A stretch of 64,000 bases of DNA from Paenibacillus polygoni (GTDB lineage Bacteria; Bacillota; Bacilli; Paenibacillales; Paenibacillaceae). The DNA is taken from the NCBI RefSeq assembly GCF_030263935.1, contig NZ_CP127162.1, forward strand, positions 3,357,501 through 3,421,500, in the 5' to 3' direction. Positions 52,291-61,025 of the stretch are shown piece by piece (the first letter of the stretch is position 1; every line of letters begins with the position of its first letter). A program made the translations under genes and the position numbers. A model generated the notes under the pieces. It saw nothing but the letters and a program-made list of their open reading frames with translations. It ran no database searches and was not told where the DNA came from.

Positions 52291-53769
52291 TTACAATATG
52301 ATTGCTATCAGTCCGCCGGAACCTTCGTTAATGATCCGTCCGAGCGTCTCTTGGAGTTTATATCTTGCATTATCCGGCATCATGGCAATTTTACCTTGGA
52401 TTCCTTCCCTTACAATGGAATGCAGGGAACGACCAAACATATCTGAATCCCATACCTTAATTGGATCATTTTCGAAATCCTGCATGAGATATCGGACTAG
52501 TTCCTCACTCTGTTTCTCGGTACCAATAATCGGTGCAAATTCAGACTCTACATCGACACGGATCATGTGGATCGATGGTGCTGTTGCTTTCAGCCTAACC
52601 CCAAATCTAGTTCCTTGACGGATAAGTTCGGGTTCATCCAAAGCCATCTCAGCAAGCGATGGAGCAGCAATTCCGTACCCCGTTGTTTTGACCATTTCCA
52701 GTGCTTCTGCGAAACGGTCATACTCCTTTTTGGCGTGGGAGAAGTCCTGCATCAGTTGCAAGAGGTGATCCTTACCTCTAATCTCAATTCCCACTACCTC
52801 ATATAAAATCTGATCATAAAGCTCATCTGGCGCATAGAGATCAATCTCTGCAACCCCTTGCCCCATATTCATTCCACTGAGTCCTGCCCGGTCAATAAAT
52901 TCATATTCCATAAACTGAGATACTACATGATCCACATCTCTTAGTCTGCGAATATCCTTTACTGTATCCCGAACGGAGTTCTCATAACTTGCACGCAGCC
53001 AGTGATTTTCATTCAGTACCATAACCCAGCTTGGTAAATTTACATTCACCTCGTGAACCGGGAATTCATACAGTACTTCTCGAAGCACACCGGTAACATC
53101 CTCTTCTGTCATCGTTGCAGCACTTAATGTCATAACAGGGACATCATATTTTTCAGCAAGTTCAGCACGAAGTTGTAAGGCTTCTTCGCCCTTAGGTTTC
53201 GTTGAGTTTATGATGAGAACAAAAGGTTTACCTACTTCTTTCAGTTCAGCGATGACTCTTTCTTCGGATTCCACATAGGATTCACGTGCAATCTCCGCAA
53301 TCGTGCCATCAGTTGTGACCACGACACCAAGTGTGGAATGTTCCTGAATGACCTTTCGTGTCCCAATCTCTGCTGCTTCCTGAAAAGGAATCGGTTCTTC
53401 AAACCAAGGTGTAGAAATCATGCGGGGGCCATTTTCATCTTCATACCCTTTGGCTCCCTCTACCGCATATCCTACACAATCCACAAGACGGACATTAACA
53501 TCAAGGCCATCTGCTACTTTAATCTGTACGGCACTGTTAGGTACAAATTTAGGTTCAGTGGTCATTATTGTTTTTCCAGCTGCACTTTGCGGAAGTTCAT
53601 CAATCGCCCTTACTCTGTCTGCTTCATTCGTAATGTTAGGTAAAACAATTGTTTCCATGAATCGTTTGATGAATGTTGATTTCCCTGTGCGAACTGCACC
53701 GACTACTCCGAGATAAATGTCTCCACCGGTTCGCTCAGCAATGTCTTTGAAAATGTCTACTTTTTCCAA
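52291..53769 (-). CDS. spoIVA: Stage IV sporulation protein A (spore coat ATPase)
   Basis: Morphogenetic ATPase that polymerises on the forespore surface as the base of the coat. About 492 residues from TTG 53769. It begins EKVDIFKDIAERTGGDIYLGVVGAVRTGKST, with the Walker A loop GAVRTGKS. The threonine-rich sensor and Walker B-like region is NVRLVDCVGYAVEGA, and VLIINSTKPKGEEALQ gives the base-specificity segment. The C-terminus keeps the GRIINEGSGGLIAIIL tail that contacts SpoVM or membrane. AGGAGGGG lies 9 nt before the TTG. A sigma-E promoter match lies at 53966-53995. Confidence 0.97.
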   Translation of the reverse strand: MEKVDIFKDIAERTGGDIYLGVVGAVRTGKSTFIKRFMETIVLPNITNEADRVRAIDELPQSAAGKTIMTTEPKFVPNSAVQIKVADGLDVNVRLVDCVGYAVEGAKGYEDENGPRMISTPWFEEPIPFQEAAEIGTRKVIQEHSTLGVVVTTDGTIAEIARESYVESEERVIAELKEVGKPFVLIINSTKPKGEEALQLRAELAEKYDVPVMTLSAATMTEEDVTGVLREVLYEFPVHEVNVNLPSWVMVLNENHWLRASYENSVRDTVKDIRRLRDVDHVVSQFMEYEFIDRAGLSGMNMGQGVAEIDLYAPDELYDQILYEVVGIEIRGKDHLLQLMQDFSHAKKEYDRFAEALEMVKTTGYGIAAPSLAEMALDEPELIRQGTRFGVRLKATAPSIHMIRVDVESEFAPIIGTEKQSEELVRYLMQDFENDPIKVWDSDMFGRSLHSIVREGIQGKIAMMPDNARYKLQETLGRIINEGSGGLIAIIL

Positions 53770-53965
53770 GTGAAATCCCCTCCTAAACATACTCCGAAGG
53801 AAAAATGCTAAAGAGCATCCGCTTCGTTTTCAATCAGAAGACGTTAATCCCTGCAACGGTAGAGCAGTTATAACGATTGCCCGGAAGTCGTCCGCCGCCG
53901 ACATATCACATTCTGATGAAAGAAAGATGAGCGGCGTAACTCGTACATGCTTTTGGACTAGTATC

Positions 53966-53995
53966 ATAGTATGTACATGACCTTTGCAGTATGAC
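53966..53995 (-). promoter_or_regulatory. Sigma-E-type promoter upstream of spoIVA
   Basis: Minus strand: GTCATACT (53995-53988), 14-bp spacer, CATACTAT (53973-53966). This fits the sigma-E pattern (ATATT-like -35, 14 bp, CATACAxT -10) at nearly all positions. It implies a leader of about 190 nt. The rest of the 53770-54125 gap holds no gene that I can support. Confidence 0.7.
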
Positions 53996-54125
53996 GTCTT
54001 TTCTATTTTTTTTGGTTGGTTATTCTCGAAGCACTCTCTTTTTAAGAAGATTCATGATCTCCCGAAGACCATCCACGCTAAATATATGAATGCTAGCTAT
54101 CAATTATGACGAATGGCACTTTAAT

Positions 54126-55207
54126 ATATGACGGATTGTCAATCCAAGTGCGACACTTCTTCTTCAAATGATTCGTGAGCAGTTTTCCATCCCAAACATT
54201 TCCTTGGTCTGTTGTTAATAAGTTGGAGGGCGTGTTCTAATTCTTCCTCGGTCACCTTTGCAAAGTCCTTTCCTTTTGGGAAGAACTCTCGAAGGAGCCC
54301 GTTTCCATTCTCATTGGAGCCTCGTTGCCATGAGGAATAAGGATCTGCAAAATATACCGTCATACCGTGTGACTCTTCCAATTCACGAAAGCACGCGAAC
54401 TCTTTACCACGGTCTACGGTAGCTGTCTGGAAGGTTTGGGCAGGGTACTGTGCAGCAACTACACCAATAGCAATTTCCATTGATAATGAAGTGCGATCTG
54501 GCATTTTAATAGCAGTGTATAGCCTTGTTTTTCGCTCGATACATGTAGCGACACAAGCCTTACTTTTTCCTCGGCTGGAGACGACCGTGTCCAGTTCCCA
54601 GTGTCCAAAGGTTTCACGGGAACGAATCTCTTTAGGCCGTTGTTTGATAGAAGTGCCTACGAGGAAGCGACCTCGTTTTTCTTGGGGTTTTTGTCTTTTT
54701 CCTTTGTGTCTTAACTGCTGAACGGTGTTACGAATCATACGTCCTTGATAAAGCCAGCAATAGATCGTTTTGAACGAAACCATGGGCTCTCCTTTCAGTC
54801 TATAACGCATAGAGATTTGCTCAGGAGACCAGGTTTCGTGAAGTCGCTGTTCAATTTCTTTTCCGAGTGTCTCCGTCCATTTTTCTCTAGGTTTCTGAGC
54901 TTGGCGAAGATGCTTATAACGATGCTCTGATGCTACCGCTTGATAACCATTTAGGCTTTGATTTTTCCTCAGTTCCCGGCTGATCGTGGAATGATGACGA
55001 TCCAATTCGCGAGCAATGGCTCGGGCGGACAGCCCCAGTTGATGTAATACTTCTAGTTTACTGCGTTCAATTATGCTAAGATGTGTGTAGCTCATGGCGG
55101 ATTCTCCTTGTAGGTGTTGTGTGGTAACTCCATTCTACACGAATCCGGCCATGGGCCATTTTTAATTTTGAACTAGGTGTCGCACTTCATATTACAATCC
55201 GTCATAT
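54126..55207 (-). mobile_element. Intact IS30-family insertion sequence
   Basis: About 1082 bp bounded by imperfect inverted repeats. The left end is ATATGACGGATTGT then AAGTGCGACAC. The right end carries the same two blocks in inverse order and complement, with 6 unmatched bases between them. Both ends are flanked by TATA, which may be a short target duplication. It carries one transposase gene. It sits between spoIVA and the YphF-like gene, directly against the terminator of the latter, and does not cut any gene. Confidence 0.85.
54139..55095 (-). CDS. IS30-family transposase
   Basis: A 318-residue DDE transposase. The N-terminal helix-turn-helix is YTHLSIIERSKLEVLHQLGL followed by SARAIARELDRHHSTISREL, typical of IS30. 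The catalytic residues lie in FGHWELDTVVSSRG (Asp), TATVDRGKEFA (Asp) and RGSNENGNGLLREFFPKG (Glu). The frame is intact and ends close to the left inverted repeat. A good ribosome-binding site (AAGGAGAA) precedes ATG 55095. The element may be active. Confidence 0.95.
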   Translation of the reverse strand: MSYTHLSIIERSKLEVLHQLGLSARAIARELDRHHSTISRELRKNQSLNGYQAVASEHRYKHLRQAQKPREKWTETLGKEIEQRLHETWSPEQISMRYRLKGEPMVSFKTIYCWLYQGRMIRNTVQQLRHKGKRQKPQEKRGRFLVGTSIKQRPKEIRSRETFGHWELDTVVSSRGKSKACVATCIERKTRLYTAIKMPDRTSLSMEIAIGVVAAQYPAQTFQTATVDRGKEFACFRELEESHGMTVYFADPYSSWQRGSNENGNGLLREFFPKGKDFAKVTEEELEHALQLINNRPRKCLGWKTAHESFEEEVSHLD

Positions 55208-55236
55208 AAAAACACCGCCCCTCAGTGGGACGGTGT
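55206..55236 (-). terminator. Intrinsic terminator after the YphF-like lipoprotein gene
   Basis: Minus strand: ACACCG-TCCC, loop, GGGG-CGGTGT, then TTTTTATAT. The T-run abuts the right end of the IS30 element. Confidence 0.75.
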
Positions 55237-55264
55237 AATGGATGTTGTTCATGCTAGACCATGA

Positions 55265-56026
55265 TTATGAAAGAGACGGGACAGCAATAGGCTGACCGCC
55301 ATCCCATGTATAAGGGAGTGATTTTACAGGCACAAAATGAGATTCTTCCGTCAGGTATTTCCTTACGTCTTCCGAGCTTTTGGGACTAATTTTCTTTCGA
55401 TCAATAAGCTGCATAATGTCAAAAGCATAATCTGCATACACTGTTCCTTCAGGATCTATGATGTAAGGAAGTATTTCACCAGAATAGACACTTGCCAGAT
55501 CTTCAACCCGGTTTCCCGAATTTTGAATGGCTTCTATGTCCACTAGATGAATGTTTGGATAAATCTCTTCCTTCACTGGCCAGGTTCCATGAGAGGCATA
55601 ATAAGAATCAACTAGACGCTGAACTAGAGTTACTTTTTGAACAGTTATAAGATCCATTACTTTTATAACCGGATCGACTTCTTCATTTTGAACGAGGAAA
55701 TACGCACTTCCGCCTTTTTCAAAAGCCGTCTTTGGAATATCGTCAATATATCCCTCCCGTTCAAGCTTGCTCATATCAACACGAAATTTCTCGTATATAG
55801 GGACTTCAGCCCCAGCCGTAACAATCGGCAAAACACCCTTCGAGTCCTGAAAGGCATCTATGGCATTCTGAACCCTTGAGACACTCCCGTCATAATTTGT
55901 GGCCCACGCTTCTTTGTTACTACTCCCTGAAGATTGCATACAGCCCGACAGCAACAACATGAACGCAGCTATAACAGCACATAGGAAAACACGCTGTTTT
56001 CTTATGTTTCCGTATATTTCCCTCAT
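55265..56026 (-). CDS. Lipoprotein, probable YphF-like (DUF3939)
   Basis: A 253-residue protein with a type II signal: the lipobox LLLSGC places the modified cysteine at about residue 29. The mature part has two related segments, VSRVQNAIDAFQDSKGVLPIVT and LVQRLVDSYYASHGTWPVKEE, each a helix followed by a short turn, which suggests an internal duplication. The B. subtilis gene between spoIVA and yphE is yphF, a lipoprotein, so position supports the call. Function is unknown. It may act at the cell surface during sporulation. Confidence 0.65.
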   Translation of the reverse strand: MREIYGNIRKQRVFLCAVIAAFMLLLSGCMQSSGSSNKEAWATNYDGSVSRVQNAIDAFQDSKGVLPIVTAGAEVPIYEKFRVDMSKLEREGYIDDIPKTAFEKGGSAYFLVQNEEVDPVIKVMDLITVQKVTLVQRLVDSYYASHGTWPVKEEIYPNIHLVDIEAIQNSGNRVEDLASVYSGEILPYIIDPEGTVYADYAFDIMQLIDRKKISPKSSEDVRKYLTEESHFVPVKSLPYTWDGGQPIAVPSLS

Positions 56027-56074
56027 TAATTAAGCCCATCCTTTATTAGAATCTAGCTATCTTTTTTCGGAATC

Positions 56075-56419
56075 TTACCAAAGCGTATCTTCTTCAGCTT
56101 GTCTTTCGAGCTGTTTACGAATCGCTGCTTTCAGCTTATCCTCAGGTACTTGAACGGTAACTGAGTCCTGAACAGCAGCCTGACAAGCTAAACGTGTCCC
56201 ATGATCGATCCATGTGCCGAGCTTGTTACGTTCAGCTCTTCCTGGTTTACTCAGATGACCTTCTTCTCCTTCAGGAACATTCACTTTGCACATCATACAT
56301 CCAGCCTTGCCTCCGCACCTTGTAGGGATCGTAATCCCTGCTAAACGACTTGCTTGAAGTAAAGTAACTCCCTGCTTCACTTCAACCTGTTTGCCACTTG
56401 GTAAAAAGGTTACCTTCAT
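56075..56419 (-). CDS. 2Fe-2S ferredoxin-type protein
   Basis: A 114-residue plant-type ferredoxin domain: PTRCGGKAGCMMCKV gives CxxxxCxxC and RLACQAAV gives the fourth cysteine. It starts MKVTFLPSGKQVEV with a long charged C-terminal tail (DKLKAAIRKQLERQAEED). This is the adrenodoxin/ferredoxin fold of electron carriers. The partner is unknown. ATG 56419 has GGGGG 6 nt upstream, and an adjacent GTG is possible. It lies between the nucleotidyltransferase-like gene and the lipoprotein gene. Confidence 0.85.
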   Translation of the reverse strand: MKVTFLPSGKQVEVKQGVTLLQASRLAGITIPTRCGGKAGCMMCKVNVPEGEEGHLSKPGRAERNKLGTWIDHGTRLACQAAVQDSVTVQVPEDKLKAAIRKQLERQAEEDTLW

Positions 56420-56457
56420 CACTTACCCCCTGCTTGTCCGTGCTCAGTATAGCTGTA

Positions 56458-57057
56458 TCAGAGCCGCCCTTGTTCTCGTAATACATTTCCATCTATCCCC
56501 AGTACATCCTCCAACTGTTTCAGATGTGCTGGTGACCATACATTACGGCAAATGAGATCTTTTACTAAAGGGGTATGAGCTTCTATATTTTCTTTCATTT
56601 TCTTTGCTATAAGCTCATATCGATCTGCCCGCTCACGAAGGATGTTAAACATGAGCTCATGACTTAGCGGTGTCATAGATATGGAAAGATGCGTACCCGG
56701 AATATTATATTTCTTTGCATGAGGTATCAAAAAAGCAATATCTGTTCGATAAAGGGAGTCCGATGTACAAATTTCAAACCCTCCGGATAATTCGATAGAT
56801 GCTTCACCGATCTGATAATGACTAAGCAGAGAAGTATAGGTACCGCTACGATCAAGACGCTGCTCATCGACTGAATAGGAACTAATCTCTTTATGTAAGG
56901 GTCTCGCGGTTTCAAAATCAGCATATACATCAATATCATTCGGCGGGTCTGCTAGTTCTACACCCTGCAGCAGAAGGCTGCAGCTTCCTCCTAACAGCCA
57001 GTTGTATTGCTTTGGGTTCCAAGCCTTACCTAAGACGTTTAAAGCTGTATCAAGCAC
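56458..57057 (-). CDS. Nucleotidyltransferase-fold protein of unknown function
   Basis: A 199-residue protein with the NTase-fold signature GGSCSLLLQGVELADPPNDIDVYAD (GGS helix, then DxD in NDIDVY). Downstream there is an ASIELSGGFEICT strand with a possible third carboxylate. This pattern resembles small nucleotidyltransferases and toxin-like MNT proteins, but no antitoxin-like partner (HEPN) is adjacent. Start GTG 57057 has GGAG at 9 nt. Substrate unknown. Confidence 0.72.
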   Translation of the reverse strand: MLDTALNVLGKAWNPKQYNWLLGGSCSLLLQGVELADPPNDIDVYADFETARPLHKEISSYSVDEQRLDRSGTYTSLLSHYQIGEASIELSGGFEICTSDSLYRTDIAFLIPHAKKYNIPGTHLSISMTPLSHELMFNILRERADRYELIAKKMKENIEAHTPLVKDLICRNVWSPAHLKQLEDVLGIDGNVLREQGRL

Positions 57058-57105
57058 TTATCATGACTCCAATCGTTTAATGAATTCAGTCTTCCTTGAT
57101 TTTAA

Positions 57106-57285
57106 TTACATAATGGATACCAGACCACTAAGAAGTCCGAGCAGCATAATTATAAAAGCAAGGAAAGATAAAACTCCTTTTATTATACCCTTTGTCTTCG
57201 CACGTGCAAAAGTAATCAGGAAGACAGACAATCCCATAATTAGCACAGCGATAATCGAAAGCCACATCTTGTCCATTGCATCCAT
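57106..57285 (-). CDS. yphE: DUF2768 small membrane protein YphE
   Basis: A 59-residue protein, MDAMDKMWLSIIAVLIM and onward, with two hydrophobic helices separated by a charged ARAKTKG turn. It ends LLSGLVSIM before TAA. GGAGG lies 7 nt upstream of ATG 57285. B. subtilis yphE (DUF2768), next to gpsA and yphF, has the same size and two-helix build. Shortness makes it easy to miss. Function is unknown; family members are tied to spore formers. Confidence 0.8.
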   Translation of the reverse strand: MDAMDKMWLSIIAVLIMGLSVFLITFARAKTKGIIKGVLSFLAFIIMLLGLLSGLVSIM

Positions 57286-57388
57286 GTTTCATCCTCCAAT
57301 ACATCTATTGATCCCAGAAAACAAGGTATTACCCATCTTTTTTCAGATAAGGTGATTATAACATGAAAACTTAACCATTCCTCCTTGT

Positions 57389-57433
57389 AAAAAGAAAAAG
57401 AACAAAGATAATAGGCAGGGGCCCATCTTTGTT
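57389..57433 (-). terminator. Intrinsic terminator after the spoVIF-like gene
   Basis: Minus strand: AACAAAGAT, 15-nt loop, ATCTTTGTT, then CTTTTTCTTTTT. A second perfect inverted repeat (57441-57470, GTAAGAAAGAG and CTCTTTCTTAC with an 8-nt loop) lies just before it, next to the stop of the gene. Confidence 0.8.
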
Positions 57434-57479
57434 CTTCGTAGTAAGAAAGAGGTGAATATCTCTTTCTTACCTGGATCTA

Positions 57480-57758
57480 TTATTTCTTTTTCATCATCAT
57501 TTTCATGATTGCTTCCATGTTACTCGGATTCATACCGCTTTTCTTGATCGCATTCACGATTTCTTGAATCGTTTCTTCACTGACAGGTACTTTCGCCATT
57601 GCAGAAACTTGTTTGATGAGCGTTCTAAGCTGATCCTCATTTTGTAGAGTAGAAGGTTTCACCGTACTAGCGAGCTTTTTCACTGCACCTTCCGTGATCT
57701 TCTTCCCTGTCTTTTTATTTATTGCATTTAGAGCATCTTTAGAAATATTGTCTGCCAT
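57480..57758 (-). CDS. spoVIF: Stage VI sporulation protein F-like (SpoVIF/YjcC)
   Basis: A 92-residue basic helical protein: NISKDALNAINKKTGKKITEGAVKKLAS followed by QLRTLIKQVSAMAKVPVSEETIQEIVNAIKKSGMNPSNMEAIMKMMMKKK. This matches the SpoVIF family. In B. subtilis SpoVIF is made late in the mother cell and promotes coat gene expression with GerE. A sigma-K-type promoter match lies upstream, which supports the role. GAGGAGGGG precedes ATG 57758. Confidence 0.85.
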   Translation of the reverse strand: MADNISKDALNAINKKTGKKITEGAVKKLASTVKPSTLQNEDQLRTLIKQVSAMAKVPVSEETIQEIVNAIKKSGMNPSNMEAIMKMMMKKK

Positions 57759-57789
57759 TTATTCCCCTCCTCAAGACAAAAACTCAACA

Positions 57790-57818
57790 TATTATATGAG
57801 CTGTCTTATCGAAGGGTG
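57790..57818 (-). promoter_or_regulatory. Sigma-K-type promoter of the spoVIF-like gene
   Basis: Minus strand: CACC (57818-57815), 16-bp spacer, CATATAATA (57798-57790). The -10 fits CATAnnnTA exactly and the -35 fits the short MACM pattern. Start would be about 25-30 nt before the ATG. Confidence 0.6.
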
Positions 57819-57854
57819 AAGGGTAATGGAGAAATGAGAAAAGAACCCAGAAGC

Positions 57855-58895
57855 CTAAGTATGCCACTGCTCCCATGTTTCGAGTCTCATGACTTCCATC
57901 TCAGTCTTCGGATCGCGGCCCATCAGCGCTTCTACCGCAGTACGGCTGTCTTTGCCTGTGAAAAGCACTTTATAGAGCTGATCAGCGATCGGCATTTGGA
58001 CATTATACTTTTGTGATATCGCATGAGCTGCTTCTGTAGTACGAATTCCTTCCACAACCATGCCCATGGCATCTAGTACTTCTTGCAGCGGTTTGCCTTG
58101 TCCAAGCGAATATCCAGCACGCCAGTTACGGCTATGCTTGCTTGTTGCGGTCACGACTAAATCCCCTACGCCAGCGAGTCCCGAAAAGGTAAGCGGGTTA
58201 GCCCCCATCTCTACACCTATTCGAGCAATCTCCGCAAGGCCGCGGGTTATGATCGCTGCTTTGGCATTATCACCAAATCCAAGACCGTCTGACATTCCTG
58301 CACCTAAAGCAATGATATTCTTAAACGCACCTGCTAGTTCAACACCAAGCAAATCTCGATTGGTGTATACTCGAAAGTTCACATTCATGAACAAATCTCG
58401 AGCACGATTAGCAAGCTCATCATTTAAGGACGCCACCACAGTTGTGGTCGGTTTTTTCTGAACGACTTCTTCCGCATGACTCGGACCTGAAAGCACAACA
58501 ATATCTCCCTCAGGACAGCCGAGTTCCTCCGAAATGACAACAGACATTCTCTTTAAAGTTGCCGTTTCAAAGCCTTTCGTTGCATGTACAATCAGTGTGC
58601 CTTTTTTGTAAAAAGGCTGCAGCTGTTGTACTACGGAACGCATCGCTGAAGAAGGAGCTACAATAATAATAGCCTGACTGCCTTCTACCGCTTCTTCCAT
58701 ATCATTTGTAGCCCTAATCCGTTCTGATAAAATAATGCCGGGTAAGTACCGAGCATTCGTATGCTGCTCGTTGATCTCAGCAGCTTGCTCGTTACTTCGT
58801 GTCCACATGTATACATCATGGCCATTGTCTGCAAGAACACTTGCCAGTGCAGTTCCCCAGCTTCCAGCTACCAGTAACGTTACTTTGTTAGACAA
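57855..58895 (-). CDS. gpsA: Glycerol-3-phosphate dehydrogenase [NAD(P)+]
   Basis: Makes sn-glycerol-3-phosphate for phospholipids. The 346-residue protein has LVAGSWGTALASVLADNGHDVYMWTR at the nucleotide-binding start and HATKGFE. The SGPSHAEEVVQKKPTTVV-like block and the catalytic Lys region LAGAFKNIIALGAGM are present. Substrate binding lies in GLAGVGDLVVTATSKHSRNWRAG. Start TTG 58895 with GGGGG 8 nt upstream. It overlaps plsY by 8 bp. Confidence 0.97.
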   Translation of the reverse strand: MSNKVTLLVAGSWGTALASVLADNGHDVYMWTRSNEQAAEINEQHTNARYLPGIILSERIRATNDMEEAVEGSQAIIIVAPSSAMRSVVQQLQPFYKKGTLIVHATKGFETATLKRMSVVISEELGCPEGDIVVLSGPSHAEEVVQKKPTTTVVASLNDELANRARDLFMNVNFRVYTNRDLLGVELAGAFKNIIALGAGMSDGLGFGDNAKAAIITRGLAEIARIGVEMGANPLTFSGLAGVGDLVVTATSKHSRNWRAGYSLGQGKPLQEVLDAMGMVVEGIRTTEAAHAISQKYNVQMPIADQLYKVLFTGKDSRTAVEALMGRDPKTEMEVMRLETWEQWHT

Positions 58896-59508
58896 CCCGT
58901 TTACCCCCTTTTGATGAACGAGATCCCAGCTTATTTTCTTCCCCGCGTATCAGTTTTCTGATATTCGTCCGATGCCTCCAGAAGGCTAGTATACAAATCA
59001 CGAGACTACACCAAAATATCGGCCATGGATAAAGAAGGATAAATAAGAACACTGGTGTTAGAAATACGAAAATTAAAGAACCTAAGGATACGTATCTAGT
59101 AATTACAATACACATAATCGCTATAATTCCTGCATATAAAGCGGGTAACAAACAAAGGGTTGCAAGCACGCCAATGGCGGTTGCAATCCCTTTCCCTCCA
59201 CGAAAACGGAAAAATACGGGCCAGTTATGACCAACAATAGCAGCGACTCCGCACAGCGCTGGAACCCACTGTGAATCACCGCCAAGCCATTTGCCGATCC
59301 ATACCGCTGCGATCCCTTTTGCAACGTCAAGTACAAGCACAAGAATAGCCGGTCCTTTACCAAGAACACGTAACGTATTCGTTGCGCCTGCATTGCCGCT
59401 TCCATGATCCCGTATATCTATGCCTTTTGTTAGTTTACCAAGCAAAAAGCTAAAGCTTACGGAACCTAGAAGATAGCTGATGATTATAGCCATGATAGCA
59501 TAAATCAC
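58888..59508 (-). CDS. plsY: Acyl-phosphate:glycerol-3-phosphate acyltransferase
   Basis: Integral membrane enzyme that acylates glycerol-3-phosphate from acyl-phosphate. The 206-residue protein has five membrane helices, the SGNAGATNTLRVLGK glycerophosphate loop, GHNWPVFFRFRGGKGIATAIG and the later RHRTNIRKLIRGEE. It begins at GTG with GGGGAG 7 nt upstream. It lies upstream of gpsA, the supplier of its substrate, with coupled translation. Confidence 0.97.
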   Translation of the reverse strand: MIYAIMAIIISYLLGSVSFSFLLGKLTKGIDIRDHGSGNAGATNTLRVLGKGPAILVLVLDVAKGIAAVWIGKWLGGDSQWVPALCGVAAIVGHNWPVFFRFRGGKGIATAIGVLATLCLLPALYAGIIAIMCIVITRYVSLGSLIFVFLTPVFLFILLYPWPIFWCSLVICILAFWRHRTNIRKLIRGEENKLGSRSSKGGKRVV

Positions 59509-59520
59509 ATTGTTTCTCCC

Positions 59521-60843
59521 CTAACCTTCGTCGGACTTACGCCGAGTAAATATACGAATAGGTGTACCTTCAAAATTGAAAGCAGCACGTATTTTATTCT
59601 CAAGATAACGCTCGTAAGAGAAGTGCATCAGTTCCGGATCATTTACAAACACAACTATGGTAGGAGGCTTCACTGCTACTTGTGTTACATAATTAATGCG
59701 CAGTCGTCTTCCTTTGTCTGTTGGCGGCGGGTTAATCGCCACTGCATCAGATACTACATCGTTAAGTAAATGAGTCTGAACACGCATGACATGCTGCTGT
59801 GATACATGTTGTACTACAGGAAGCAATTTTTGTAAGCGCTGTTTAGTTTTTGCAGATAGGAATACGATCGGTGCATAGGTCATGAACAAGAAATGATCCC
59901 GAATATTCTTTTCGAATTCACGCATGGTTTTGTCGTCTTTATCTACAACATCCCATTTGTTCACGACGAATAAAGAAGCTTTACCTGCTTCATAAGCATA
60001 ACCAGCAATATGCTTGTCCTGATCAATGATTCCCTCTTCGCCGTTAATTACAACCAGTACAACATCTGCACGTTCAATCGCACGCATGGCACGCATTACA
60101 CTGTATTTCTCAGTAGTTTCATATACCTTACCGCGTTTTCTCATACCTGCCGTGTCAATAAGGACATAGCGCTGACCATCTTTTTCGAATGGAGTATCAA
60201 TTGCATCCCTTGTTGTTCCGGCAATATCACTTACGATAACGCGTTCTTCCCCAAGAATTGCATTGACTAGCGATGATTTTCCTACATTTGGCCGTCCGAT
60301 GAGAGCGACTCTAATTACATCCTCATCATACCCATCTTCCTCAAGCTCAGGGAGGTTACTAGCAATCGCATCAAGCAAGTCACCAATGCCCGTACCATGA
60401 CTTCCGGAGATACCAATCGGATCACCAAAACCAAAAGAATAGAATTCATAAATGAGGTCGCTTCGACCCATATTGTCTACTTTATTAACTGCAACGATGA
60501 TCGGTTTACCGGATCGATACAGGATTTGAGCCACTTCTTCATCAGCTTGCGTAACGCCTGTCTTCGCATCACACATAAATACGATGACATCAGCTTCTTC
60601 AATAGCGAGTTCTGCTTGCATACGGATGGATCTCAGAATGATATCTTCACCATCAATTTCGATTCCTCCCGTATCAATAATACTGAAAGGTTTGCCGTTC
60701 CATTCCGCCACACCATACAAACGGTCACGCGTAATTCCCGGTTTATCCTCCACAATGGCCAACCGATCGCCGATGATCCGGTTAAAAATTGTTGATTTTC
60801 CTACATTCGGACGTCCGACTATAGCCACAACGGGTCTTGCCAT
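59521..60843 (-). CDS. der: GTPase Der (EngA), ribosome assembly
   Basis: Essential double GTPase for 50S subunit maturation. 440 residues from ATG 60843. It has two G domains (first P-loop [12 protein letters not shown], second [12 protein letters not shown]), with switch II DTGGIE and DTAGMR, and NKVD and NKWD base motifs. The C-terminal KH-like domain contains [28 protein letters not shown] chose this ATG over an upstream one because family start is [19 protein letters not shown] lies 10 nt upstream. Confidence 0.98.
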   Translation of the reverse strand: MARPVVAIVGRPNVGKSTIFNRIIGDRLAIVEDKPGITRDRLYGVAEWNGKPFSIIDTGGIEIDGEDIILRSIRMQAELAIEEADVIVFMCDAKTGVTQADEEVAQILYRSGKPIIVAVNKVDNMGRSDLIYEFYSFGFGDPIGISGSHGTGIGDLLDAIASNLPELEEDGYDEDVIRVALIGRPNVGKSSLVNAILGEERVIVSDIAGTTRDAIDTPFEKDGQRYVLIDTAGMRKRGKVYETTEKYSVMRAMRAIERADVVLVVINGEEGIIDQDKHIAGYAYEAGKASLFVVNKWDVVDKDDKTMREFEKNIRDHFLFMTYAPIVFLSAKTKQRLQKLLPVVQHVSQQHVMRVQTHLLNDVVSDAVAINPPPTDKGRRLRINYVTQVAVKPPTIVVFVNDPELMHFSYERYLENKIRAAFNFEGTPIRIFTRRKSDEG

Positions 60844-60920
60844 AAAATACACTCCTCCTGTCACTTCTTACGCTTCATCATAGCAAAAAAAAGATAATTA
60901 AGCTAATGCTTTCCTTATCC

Positions 60921-60988
60921 AAAAAACAGGTTCTAACAACAATCGGCGAACCCCGAAGGATCCGCCAATCGTGATTAGCAACCTGTTA
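60921..60988 (-). terminator. Very long terminator hairpin after the S1-domain gene
   Basis: Minus strand: about 27 imperfect base pairs from ACAGGTT through CGATTGGCG to a TTCG tetraloop and back through CGCCGATTG to AACCTGT, then TTTTTT. G-U pairs and small bulges occur. It is much longer than a normal terminator stem. Confidence 0.85.
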
Positions 60989-61025
60989 GTGTTGCCTGTA
61001 TGAAGATAAGCTTAACGCGACTTCA

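Noticed and set aside
56458-57057. Toxin-antitoxin pair (MNT/HEPN)
   Set aside because: The nucleotidyltransferase-fold protein has no adjacent HEPN-like gene. The neighbours are a ferredoxin gene and a small membrane protein gene.
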